Source of the DNA: Planctomyces sp.
GTDB lineage: Bacteria; Planctomycetota; Planctomycetia; Planctomycetales; Planctomycetaceae
Assembly (NCBI GenBank): GCA_005778225.1
Contig: SXPC01000088.1
Span: 1-37,355 of the forward strand
Direction: 5' to 3'
Length of the DNA: 37,355 nucleotides
Part shown: one piece after another, positions 1 to 9,100 of the stretch
Layout of the letters: each line of letters opens with the position of its first letter
Numbering within the stretch: position 1 is the stretch's first letter
The notes under the pieces: generated by a model
The model's database searches: none
Seen by the model: the letters and a program-made list of their open reading frames with translations, nothing else
What the model was told of the DNA's origin: nothing
Translations under genes and position numbers: made by a program

Positions 1-625
1 ATCAACACTGCTGCGCATCATGATCGGCTTGATTGAACCTGACAGCGGCTCGGTCCGTTTCGATGGAGAAGAACTGACTCCTCAGAATGTCCTGAAACTC
101 CGCACGCGCATGGGCTACGTCCTCCAGGACGGCGGCCTGTTCCCTCACATGAGTATTCGCGACAACATCATGCTCATGGCTCGTCACTTGAAAATCATGA
201 CCCATGACGAGCGCGACCAACGCCTCGAGTACCTCTGCAATCTGACCCGCTTCCCCAAATCTGCACTCGATCGCCTCCCCTCCAAAATCTCCGGCGGACA
301 GCGCCAACGGGTTGCGATCATGCGCGCCCTCATGCTCGACCCGCCTCTTCTGCTCCTCGACGAACCCCTCGGCGCCCTCGACCCCATCGTTCGCTTTGAA
401 CTCCAGGAAGACCTCAAACAGATCTTCGAGGAACTCAAAAAGACGGTCGTCTTCGTCACCCACGACCTCAGCGAAGCCGCCTTCTTCAGCAGTCAGGTCG
501 CTCTCCTCGAAACCGGCCAGATACTGCAACTGGGCACCATCGACGAATTCGCGTCCAACCCCGCCAGCGACTTCGTCACCCGCTTCCTCCAAGCCCACCG
601 CCCGCTGATGTTAGATCCGTCCTAG
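1..625 (+). CDS. Osmoprotectant ABC transporter ATP-binding protein (5' truncated)
   Basis: ATPase subunit of an OpuC/ProV/OsmV-type importer for glycine betaine, choline or related solutes, working at the inner face of the cytoplasmic membrane. The frame is open to the window edge and starts STLLRIM, which is the tail of a Walker A motif, so the true start lies upstream. Also visible are the Q-loop (GYVLQDGGLFPHMS), the signature ISGGQRQRV, Walker B (LLLLDEPLGALDP) and the H-loop (VFVTHD). The C-terminus is short, so no CBS regulatory domains follow, unlike many ProV/OpuCA proteins. The next gene downstream encodes the cognate binding protein/permease fusion, which supports the assignment. 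The last base of the TAG stop is also the first base of the inverted-repeat element that follows. The substrate is not resolved by sequence. Confidence 0.93.
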   Translation, partial: STLLRIMIGLIEPDSGSVRFDGEELTPQNVLKLRTRMGYVLQDGGLFPHMSIRDNIMLMARHLKIMTHDERDQRLEYLCNLTRFPKSALDRLPSKISGGQRQRVAIMRALMLDPPLLLLDEPLGALDPIVRFELQEDLKQIFEELKKTVVFVTHDLSEAAFFSSQVALLETGQILQLGTIDEFASNPASDFVTRFLQAHRPLMLDPS

Positions 626-778
626 GGTGGCCCAGCCGTTCATGGCTGGGTGAGCAAAGCTCACAAGAAGACTCACCATACGCATCCAGCTGAGGTCACC
701 ACGTCAACTTGAACTTGATTACGCATGGCGCTGATATCCTGTCGCTACGCGACCCAGCCATGAACGGCTGGGCCACCC
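625..778. repeat. MITE-like inverted-repeat element between the two ABC transporter genes
   Basis: Bases 625-651 and 752-778 are perfect 27-base inverted repeats (starting GGGTGGCCCAGCC and ending GGCTGGGCCACCC) around about 100 bp with no gene. Each arm is itself a small palindrome, CCCAGCC-N6-GGCTGGG. A third, one-sided copy lies at 26494-26552. The structure resembles a REP/BIME or a non-autonomous MITE. It sits inside a probable operon, so the transcript would carry a strong stem. Confidence 0.85.
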
Positions 779-808
779 CTAAAAATCATCCCTCCTTGAG
801 ACACCCCC

Positions 809-2308
809 ATGCCCATTCTCGTTGTCTTTCTCCTCCTGCTCTTCCCCTCTCCCACCTTCGCTCAAAGCCCCTCCAAAGCCAAAGTCACCATCGGCTCCAA
901 AGCCTTCACAGAGTCCGTCATCCTTGGCGAAATGCTCTCTCAACTTTCGTCGCACACCGGTGGCGACGTCAATCATCGCAAACAACTCGGCGGCACTCAG
1001 GTCGTCTACCAGGGGCTCCTCAAAGGCGAGATCGACGCCTACGTCGAATACACTGGCACCATCTCGACCGAGATCCTCCGCAGTCAGCCCGGCATCTCCT
1101 TCGACGAGATGAAACGCGACTTGGCAGAGCAGGGGGTCGAGATATCCAACTCACTTGGCTTTAACAACACCTACGCCATCGGCATCAAACAGGAAACCGC
1201 GAGCAAACTCGGCCTCAAGAAAATCTCCGATCTCCAGCAACACCCCGATCTCCGTATCGGCTTCTCCGACGAATTCCTCAAACGCCAGGACGGCTGGCCC
1301 GGTTTACGCCGCGTCTACAATCTCAACAATGCTTCCCCGCGAGGCATGGACCATGCACTCGCCTATCAGGCCCTGCGCACTGGTTCTCTCGACGTCATCG
1401 ACCTCTACACCACAGACGCGGAAATCCAAGCCGAGAATCTCGTCGTCCTCGAAGACGACCTCCATTACTTCCCCGAATACCAAGCCGTCATTCTCTACCG
1501 CGACGACCTGAAATACCGCGCCCCCCAAGCCGTTAACGCCCTCCTCACCCTCCAGGAGAAAATCAACGAAAACACCATGATCGCCCTCAATGCCGAGGCG
1601 ATCATCGACCACAAGTCCGAACGTCTGATCGCCGCCACCTTCCTTCAGCAGAACATTGACCCGACCATCCCCATCCCCGCTACCGGTCAGCGCCAGGACA
1701 TCCGTCGTGCCCTTACTGACTTTCTGCGCAACACCTACGATCACCTCTTCCTCGTCACCATCTCGCTGGCCGCGGCCATCATCGTCTCGATCCCTCTGGG
1801 CGTCGTCGCGTATCAAAACCCTAAATGGGGACACCTCATCCTCACCATCACCGGCATCATCCAGACGATCCCCTCACTGGCGATCCTCGTCTTCATGATT
1901 CCTCTCATCGGCCTGGGGACCTGGCCCGCGATTTTTGCCCTCTTCCTTTACAGCCTTCTCCCGATTGTCCGCAACACTTACACAGGACTCAAAAATATCC
2001 CCCAAAGCATCCACGAATCCGCTCAGGCCCTCGGCCTCCCGATGATGGCCCGTCTTCTCAAAATCGAACTTCCTCTCGCAGCCCGCTCCATCCTCGCCGG
2101 AATCAAGACAGCGGCAGTCATCAACGTCGGGACGGCAACCATCGGCGCTCTGATCGGGGCAGGGGGCTACGGCCAACCGATCCTCACAGGCATCCGCCTG
2201 CTCGATTACGGCCTCATCTTCCAGGGCGCCATCCCCGCCGCCATCCTCGCCTTGCTCGTTGAACAGGTCTTCAACGTCTTCGAAAAACGGTTCACCACAG
2301 CTTCGTAA
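809..2308 (+). CDS. Osmoprotectant ABC transporter substrate-binding/permease fusion protein
   Basis: A 499-residue single-chain binding protein plus permease for a quaternary-amine importer. Residues 1-19 form a signal peptide ending near TFAQ. Residues about 23-285 match the OpuCC/OsmX-type binding fold, beginning VTIGSKAFTESVILGEML and including QLGGTQVVYQGL and EYTGTI. From about residue 308 a permease domain follows with several hydrophobic helices (LFLVTISLAAAIIVSIPLG) and the cytoplasmic EAA-type loop ESAQALGLPMMARLLKIELPL, then GALIGAGGYGQPI. Fusions in Helicobacter ProWX and Bacillus OpuFB carry the permease first; here the order is reversed. The partner ATPase is the gene just upstream. 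There is no clear Shine-Dalgarno site before the ATG. Family assignment is firm; the transported solute is unknown. Confidence 0.92.
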   Translation: MPILVVFLLLLFPSPTFAQSPSKAKVTIGSKAFTESVILGEMLSQLSSHTGGDVNHRKQLGGTQVVYQGLLKGEIDAYVEYTGTISTEILRSQPGISFDEMKRDLAEQGVEISNSLGFNNTYAIGIKQETASKLGLKKISDLQQHPDLRIGFSDEFLKRQDGWPGLRRVYNLNNASPRGMDHALAYQALRTGSLDVIDLYTTDAEIQAENLVVLEDDLHYFPEYQAVILYRDDLKYRAPQAVNALLTLQEKINENTMIALNAEAIIDHKSERLIAATFLQQNIDPTIPIPATGQRQDIRRALTDFLRNTYDHLFLVTISLAAAIIVSIPLGVVAYQNPKWGHLILTITGIIQTIPSLAILVFMIPLIGLGTWPAIFALFLYSLLPIVRNTYTGLKNIPQSIHESAQALGLPMMARLLKIELPLAARSILAGIKTAAVINVGTATIGALIGAGGYGQPILTGIRLLDYGLIFQGAIPAAILALLVEQVFNVFEKRFTTAS

Positions 2309-2413
2309 TGGCCGCCGAAACGCGAAAGTTTGATCGGCATCCTCTCGCAAACGGTTTCAAAACAGATAAAATGGTGGACGTTTCAATATAACTTCCAACC
2401 CGCTCAACTCAGC

Positions 2414-2430
2414 TGTGACAGGATGTCACA
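2414..2430. promoter_or_regulatory. Perfect palindrome upstream of the hybrid kinase gene, possible operator
   Basis: TGTGACAGGATGTCACA has 6-bp arms around 5 bp. It resembles a CRP/FNR-type half-site pair but its spacing is one base longer than the E. coli CRP consensus TGTGA-N6-TCACA. It lies 47 bp before the ATG chosen for the kinase and overlaps an alternative ATG at 2423. The regulatory role is inferred. Confidence 0.35.
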
Positions 2431-2476
2431 TCGTGAATATTCTACCGCCACGCCACCAACGGCGAATCGGACTTCC

Positions 2477-5400
2477 ATGACCTCACTGGTGCTACGCGAC
2501 TGGCTCACCTCAAACTCTGATCCTCTCGAGCCATTTCGCATTCTGGCCGAGACGCTTCCTCAACTTGTCTGGACCGCCCGCCCCAACGGCGAACTCGAAT
2601 TCGTCAATCGACGGTGGATTGAATACACGGGTTTCGATTCCGACGACGCACAGTCAGGTGCCTGGAAAAAACTCATTCATCCTGAAGACTTTCTGGAGGC
2701 TTCCGCTCATTGGGAACATTCCCTCAAGCACTTTACCCCTCTCGAAACACAAAACCGTTTCCTCGGCAGAAACGGCGAGTATCGCTGGTTCCTTATCCGT
2801 GCCGAGCCACTCCTCGATTCGAATGGCCAGCCCGTCATGTGGTTTGGCACCTGCACCGATATCCACAACGAGCGTTCCGAACAACACCGTCTGAGAGATC
2901 GCTGCCAAACGATCGTTGAAAACGCCAACGACGGTGTCCTCGAAGTCTCCCTTTACGGGACGATCCAGTTTGCTAACCGACGCATGGCCGAACTCCTCGG
3001 TTGCCCGGTCGATGAACTCGTCGGCAGATCGGCACTCGACTTCCTTTTCGAGGAAGAACAACGTCGGGCCCGTATCCGCCTTGAAGCCCGTCGGGAAGGC
3101 CACGGCGAACGCTATGAAGCCCGCTGGCGACGAGCCGATGGTTCCGAAATCTGGATGCACACTGCCAGTACCCCTAAATACGACGCGAATGGCGAGATCA
3201 TCGGCTCCTTCGGTATCTTCACCGATCTGACCTCACTGCGTCATTCGCAAAGCCTGCTCCAAGTCTCCGAACAACGCTTCAAAACCTCAATCGATAACCT
3301 CATCGACTGCTTCGCCATCCTTTCATCCATTCGTGACGACGCCGGTCAGATCGTCGACTTCAAATTCGAGTACCTGAATCCCAACGCCTGCAAAGTCCAT
3401 CGAATGACGTTCGAGGAGCAGATTGGCCACGGCCTGCTCGAACTCATGCCTGTCCATCGCGACAACGGCCTCTTCGACGCCTACAAATCCGTCGTTGAGA
3501 CCGGCAAACCTTACACCGACGAACATCAGCACATCGAAGAACTCGAATCAGGCCACAAGATCTCCCACTGGTTTGAGATTCGTGTCACTCGCATGGACGA
3601 TGGCTTTGTTGCTTCCTGGCGAGACATCACCGCTCGCAAAACTGCTCAGCTCAAGCTCGAAGCCATGATCGAGCCCTATCGCAACCTGGCTGAATCACTC
3701 CCGCAACTCGTCTGGGTCAGCGATTACGCAGGCAACATCACCTATTACAACTCGAAAGTTGAGAACTATTCCGGCATCATGAAAGACAAGGACGGTACCT
3801 GGAAATGGCAACCCGTCCTTCATCCAGATGATCACTCTGTGACCATCCAAGCTTGGCAAGCTGCTCTCAGCACTGGCATCATCTACGAATGCGAACACCG
3901 CATCTCCATGAACGACGGCTCGTATCGCTGGCATCTCAGCCGGGCGATCCCGATGGGAGAAGATTACACCCGCCAATGGTTCGGCACCGCCACTGACATC
4001 CATGCCATCAAGCTCGCAGAACGCAACGCCCGTGAACACCATTCTGCTTTAACGCTCAGTGAAGGCAGATTCCGCGCCGCCGTCGATGCCGTCGGAGGGC
4101 TCCTCTGGACAAACTCCTCAGAAGGCCTCATGCATGGCGAACAGCCTGGCTGGGCCACCTTCACAGGCCAAACATACGACGAGTATCAAGGCTATGGCTG
4201 GGCCAAAGCCGTCCACCCCGAGGACGTCCAGCCTTCTATCGAGTCCTGGAAAAAAGCGGTCGCCCATCAATCGACTTACATCTTCGAACATCGCCTCCGG
4301 CGTCACGACGGCGTTTACCGCTTCTTCGCCATCCGCGCTGTTCCCGTCCTCAATGAAGACGGCACAATTCGTGAATGGGTCGGCGTCCACGTCGACATCA
4401 CCGAACAGCGAGAAGCCGAACAAGCCCTCCGAGTCAGCGAGGAAAAGTTTCGACTCATCGCTGACACCATGCCTCAGATCGTCTGGAGCACTCGTCCGGA
4501 CGGTTATCACGACTACTTCAACAAACGCTGGTACGAATACACTGGCATGCCTCTTCCCCATGAACCCGGCGGGGAATATGACCCGCATGAATCCGGACAG
4601 GGCTGGAACTGGAAAGAGTATTTGCATCCCGACGACTACGAGCCCTCCGTCCAACGTTGGCAGGAGTCGCTTCGGACCGGCGAACTTTACACGATCGAGT
4701 ATCGTTTTCGACGTACAGATGGTGTCTATCGATGGTTCATCGGACGCGCCCTCCCTCTCAGAAACGAAGATGGCGAAATCACCCGCTGGTTCGGAACCTG
4801 CACCGATGTGGAGGACGTGAAAGCTGCCGAGAATGCCCTGCGTGACGCCGACCGTCGTAAAGACAACTTCCTTGCCACCCTGGCTCACGAGCTTCGCAAT
4901 CCCCTCGCCCCCATCCGCAGCGCCACCGAACTCCTCAAGCTGACCTCGATCGACGATCCCGTCATCGACGAAATCCGCGACGCCATCGACCGCCAGGTCA
5001 CCCACATGGTCCGTCTCATCGACGACCTCCTCGACATCAGCCGCATCACCAACGGTAAGCTCCAACTTCGACATGAGCCTGTCATTCTTCAGCAGGTTCT
5101 TCAGTCAGCGATCGAAACCTCCATGCCTCTGATCACAGCAGGCCAGCATCAACTCAATATCCAGACTGTCAAAGAACCGATCCCGCTTGTGGGGGATCCC
5201 GTACGACTCGCGCAGATCTTCTCCAACCTCCTCACCAATGCCGCCAAATACAGCGAACCCGGCGGCGACATCTCCATCATCGTCAACCGTCTCGAATACG
5301 AAGTCTGCGTCATCGTCCGCGACCACGGCATCGGCATCCCACCCGAACACCTCCCCCGACTCTTCGAGATGTTCTCGCAAGTCCAGGCGGCCGTCGACCG

Positions 5401-5956
5401 CTCACAAGGCGGCTTAGGGATCGGCCTCTCCCTCGTCCGTGCACTCGTCGAGCACCACGATGGCACCGTCGAGGCACACAGCCAAGGCCTCGGCACCGGC
5501 AGTGAATTCACCGTCCGACTCCCGATTCGCCAACATGATGTCCCCGTTCCAATAACCGTCGCAACCCCCGCTCAACCCATCCCGAAACAAACCGTTCCGA
5601 AGTCTCGCCGAATCCTCGTCGTTGACGATAGCCCCACGATCGCCCGCATGCTCTCAATGCTTCTGGCCACCAAAGGCCACGAAGTCGAAACCGCCAGCAA
5701 CGGCGAAGAAGCCCTGTCCGCACTGCAGTCAAGCGTCTACGACCTCGTCCTCATGGACATCGGCATGCCCATCATGAACGGCTACGAAGCCGCGAAACGC
5801 GCCCGCGCCGCCGGCATCAAGATCCCCATGGTCGCCCTCACCGGCTTCGGCAGAGTAGAAGACAAACACGCCGCTACGCAAGCCGGCTTCAACGCCCACC
5901 TCATCAAACCGATCAGCAGCCAGGCGCTCGATCAGGTGCTGGGGCAGCTTCCATGA
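2477..5956 (+). CDS. Multi-PAS hybrid sensor histidine kinase/response regulator
   Basis: Soluble hybrid kinase of about 1159 residues; no membrane segment or signal peptide is visible. Six PAS/PAC units follow one another (roughly residues 18-135, 140-258, 265-385, 395-515, 525-640, 650-785); several share the ETLPQLVW...NRRWIEYTG and WFGTCTDI signatures. Then come HisKA with FLATLAHELRNPL (His near 804), HATPase_c with NLLTNAAKYSEPGG, DHGIGIPPEHL and GGLGIGLSLV, and a receiver (about 1043-1159) with LVVDDS, the phospho-acceptor in LVLMDIGMP and Lys in LIKP. No output regulator is adjacent. The ORF track starts at a TTG at 2330. Downstream ATGs at 2423 and 2477 are more likely, and I chose 2477 because it leaves the palindrome at 2414 free. 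The ligand is unknown. Confidence 0.9.
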   Translation: MTSLVLRDWLTSNSDPLEPFRILAETLPQLVWTARPNGELEFVNRRWIEYTGFDSDDAQSGAWKKLIHPEDFLEASAHWEHSLKHFTPLETQNRFLGRNGEYRWFLIRAEPLLDSNGQPVMWFGTCTDIHNERSEQHRLRDRCQTIVENANDGVLEVSLYGTIQFANRRMAELLGCPVDELVGRSALDFLFEEEQRRARIRLEARREGHGERYEARWRRADGSEIWMHTASTPKYDANGEIIGSFGIFTDLTSLRHSQSLLQVSEQRFKTSIDNLIDCFAILSSIRDDAGQIVDFKFEYLNPNACKVHRMTFEEQIGHGLLELMPVHRDNGLFDAYKSVVETGKPYTDEHQHIEELESGHKISHWFEIRVTRMDDGFVASWRDITARKTAQLKLEAMIEPYRNLAESLPQLVWVSDYAGNITYYNSKVENYSGIMKDKDGTWKWQPVLHPDDHSVTIQAWQAALSTGIIYECEHRISMNDGSYRWHLSRAIPMGEDYTRQWFGTATDIHAIKLAERNAREHHSALTLSEGRFRAAVDAVGGLLWTNSSEGLMHGEQPGWATFTGQTYDEYQGYGWAKAVHPEDVQPSIESWKKAVAHQSTYIFEHRLRRHDGVYRFFAIRAVPVLNEDGTIREWVGVHVDITEQREAEQALRVSEEKFRLIADTMPQIVWSTRPDGYHDYFNKRWYEYTGMPLPHEPGGEYDPHESGQGWNWKEYLHPDDYEPSVQRWQESLRTGELYTIEYRFRRTDGVYRWFIGRALPLRNEDGEITRWFGTCTDVEDVKAAENALRDADRRKDNFLATLAHELRNPLAPIRSATELLKLTSIDDPVIDEIRDAIDRQVTHMVRLIDDLLDISRITNGKLQLRHEPVILQQVLQSAIETSMPLITAGQHQLNIQTVKEPIPLVGDPVRLAQIFSNLLTNAAKYSEPGGDISIIVNRLEYEVCVIVRDHGIGIPPEHLPRLFEMFSQVQAAVDRSQGGLGIGLSLVRALVEHHDGTVEAHSQGLGTGSEFTVRLPIRQHDVPVPITVATPAQPIPKQTVPKSRRILVVDDSPTIARMLSMLLATKGHEVETASNGEEALSALQSSVYDLVLMDIGMPIMNGYEAAKRARAAGIKIPMVALTGFGRVEDKHAATQAGFNAHLIKPISSQALDQVLGQLP

Positions 5957-6123
5957 ATCGTCTCCTGACTCAGCATCTTTCTCCGATTGTAAGAAGGCGG
6001 GGCGTCATTAAGGATTTTAACCTCGAATGTTCCATCTGCCTTCGCGGCGTAATGGCATCGTCGGAGCCGATAGTTGACATATGCAGTTACTTCGCACATG
6101 TAATCCACAAATCTTTTGCTCAT
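5932..6123 (-). CDS. Possible 63-residue ORF coupled to the end of the BlaR1-like gene
   Basis: This ORF starts at an ATG that overlaps the TGA stop of the giant peptidase gene (ATGA arrangement typical of translational coupling) and runs 63 residues into the spacer, ending 25 bases inside the convergent kinase gene. The protein (start MSKRFVDYMCEV) matches no family I recognise. Most of it occupies DNA with no other gene. It may be a chance ORF. Confidence 0.2.
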   Translation of the reverse strand: MSKRFVDYMCEVTAYVNYRLRRCHYAAKADGTFEVKILNDAPPSYNRRKMLSQETIHGSCPST

Positions 6124-9100
6124 TGAGCGACCGCGTGAATATCGATAATCCGGTCAGGATACCTGCGTCTCGCATTGCTCTTGTAACCGTATGGAATTTC
6201 GCTCGACCCGATGTTCAGCGACGATATCTGTGGCTCATTCAGAAGCCGGTCACATGCGGACTCAGAAAGCCGGCAGGGTGTGATCCACAAGTCTTTCAGT
6301 TTTGGAAACGCGAGTATCGTTTCCAGACAATCGTCGTCAATCGCGTCACTGTCAGCGACTTTCACGCCACCAACCATGAGTTTTGTCAGTTCACGACAAC
6401 CAGACAATTTGAGAAACCCTGATTGACTGATCGCAGCCTGCTGAAGATCGAGTTCTTCCAGTGATCCCAGCTTCGAAATATGGTCAATTGCTCGGTCAGT
6501 CAGTTTCGGGGTATTCATACCTACCCACATCGATTTGAGGCGAGTCAAACCCACCAAATGACGGAACCCGTCGTCAGTAAATGAATTTCCCTGAAGGGCA
6601 AGTTTTTCCAGTTTCGGCAGCGTTCCGAATGTCTCTAATGAGCCGTCTCCAAGCTTCGCATGACCAAAATGGATGTCTTTCAAATTCTCTAAGCCACGTA
6701 GCGAACGAATGCCCTCATCCGTCAATTTTTTCGCATCCCAGACGATAAGACGCTCCAGCAGTTTCATCCCACTCATGTATTTCATCGAAGCATCGGTCAC
6801 TTGACCGTCGGTGAGTGCCAGTTTTGTCAGTGAATTGCATTTTGCAGCCCACTGCATGCATTCGTCTGTTTGGGTTTGTGAGTTGTCCAGCCGAAAATTT
6901 CTCGTTTTGTCATCGTAATAGACCATATTGATCGTCTTGATGCGTTTGTCATCATTGAGTTCATACCAGCCGCCCAATCGACGAATCGCTTTGGCGACCT
7001 CCACTTCGTCTGCCACAGGCAATTCGAGTTCCACAGCCTGGGTCTTGGGGTTGCCAGGAATCTCTTCTGCATGATAGCGAAGGTCGAGACGTGTCGTTTC
7101 GCCAGCGCGAACGTCAATTCCTTTGGTCCATACATCCCAGTGTTCAAAATGTCTGGCGGTATTTCGATCACCTGGCACTCTGGGAAGATACGTGCCTGGT
7201 GGCAGACAGGTCCGAAAGCTTCCATCGCTTTGGACGGTCATATTTCTTACCCAGACAGGTCGACTGGCAATCGTTGAGTTCCGTTCAATCGAAATCGTTG
7301 TCTTGACTCCTGGAGTGATCTCCAAGTGAGGCTTACCAGTTGCATGGTCGACGATGCTCCCCTCGATCCATCCACCTTTGGTCAATGCAACCTGGACCTC
7401 TGTTTTCACTTCACCATGCCCTGAAAACTTGAAGTCGACTGGAAAAGAAATATGGTCCGCGGAATCAACGCTCAACGAGTATTCGCTGGCTGGCAATCCG
7501 TTGAATCGAAATCTTCCATTCTCATCGGTGACCGCTTGCCCCTCTTTTCCTGTCCAATTCAGCTTGCTCAGTTTGATCGGACAATCACGAATCGGCGATT
7601 GATCGGTTTGATTGACGACAACTCCTTCGACGACATTCTCTTTGAAAAGAACGATGTCTAGTTCACCAGGGATTTGCTGGTAGTAAGCCTCGACGTGAGC
7701 ATACCCGGGATGATCGATGATCAACGGACTCGCAATTTCCATCCAACCTGTCCCATTCCCCTGATCCACAGATTTTGCATTCTTCTGATTCCAGATCGGG
7801 AGATCATCGATTCGGTATTCTCCGTTACGATTGGTCCTGGCTCTGCGGCCAAGCCCATCTGTTTCTGGCCATTCGTTAAATTTTTGCGCGACCAGGACAT
7901 CTGCGAGAGGAAGTCCCTGTTCATCCATGACTTTTCCCGACAGGACGCCGGATTTCCTCATTGTCAATTCGAGGTCATTCGACTCTATGGAGTTATAGCC
8001 AATCGGAGTCATTTCCGTTGCATACCCTTCCTTGGTTAACTGCAACTTGTAGAAGCGATCAAAAAACTTTGTCTGCGGCTGTGACTCAATGAGAATTCCA
8101 CGATCCCCTGAAGGTGGTTCGAGGTCTGAGAATAGAAAAGTTCCTTCATCGTTTGAGAGTGTCTCAGCGGCAAAAGTCTGTGTCTTAGAACTTTCCGTCC
8201 ATTGGTATAACGTCGCTTTGACCCCTCGAAGGGGTTTCTCTTCTCCGTCACGAATCGAACCGGAAACACTGTAGGCGTTCTCATTCTCAGCAGGGGCTTC
8301 AACTTCATCCGCTTCTTCAACAGTCGGTGCCAATTCCCCCATTAGATTTTCGCCAATCCGCTCCGTGCGAATGATGAACGGCTCGACTGCGCCACTCACC
8401 GGAACATTCACGATCCGATGCGCACTGCCAACGGGCATCACCAGTTGATATTCGGGATGCTCCAGACTGCCATAGACGTAAGTGATGCCTGGTAAACTCT
8501 CAAAGCTCGTGAGTCCATCTTCGTCAGTTGTTCTTGTCCAAAGCTTCACAGAGGCATGATGTCGTTCTAATTGCTGTGCCTGAATCTCATTCTCATCAAC
8601 TCCGATCCAATCTTTAGCCGCACTCCACGAATGCCCCAACAAAAATGAGCCATGATGATAGAAAGTCAGATTAGGGTACACGCTGACCTTAGCACCTGTC
8701 AGCGGCTTCCCCTCCGGATCCAGGCATTTCAACGTGACACTGTTCGTTTTCTCCATCGGAATGAACACACCATCCGACTGGCTCGAAGAAACCAATTGCG
8801 GCCAAAGACTGACACCATCGATACCTTGAAGTTGTTTCAAATAGGGCTCGAATTCTGGATCATTTCGTAACTCCTTGAGTTTCGGCTGCGACGACCACCA
8901 GCCATCGCACATCGCCACCAACTGAATCGGCACATCTCGCGGCAGCGAATCGAACTTGAATGCCCCATCCGGCTGTATCTCAACAGCGTCAGCAAATGAC
9001 AATCGCTTCTGGTTATTGGGATCACTCGAATCGAGGTAGACACATTGAGCCAGCACAGAACCATTTTTAACGGGTCGAGGAACCGCCTCATCGATCCTTC

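Noticed and set aside
2330-2476. TTG start of the hybrid kinase
   Set aside because: The extra residues have no domain character, no Shine-Dalgarno site precedes them, and the palindrome at 2414 would be inside the gene.
4118-5074. 318-residue minus-strand ORF inside the hybrid kinase
   Set aside because: The + strand encodes unmistakable PAS and HisKA motifs over the same bases.
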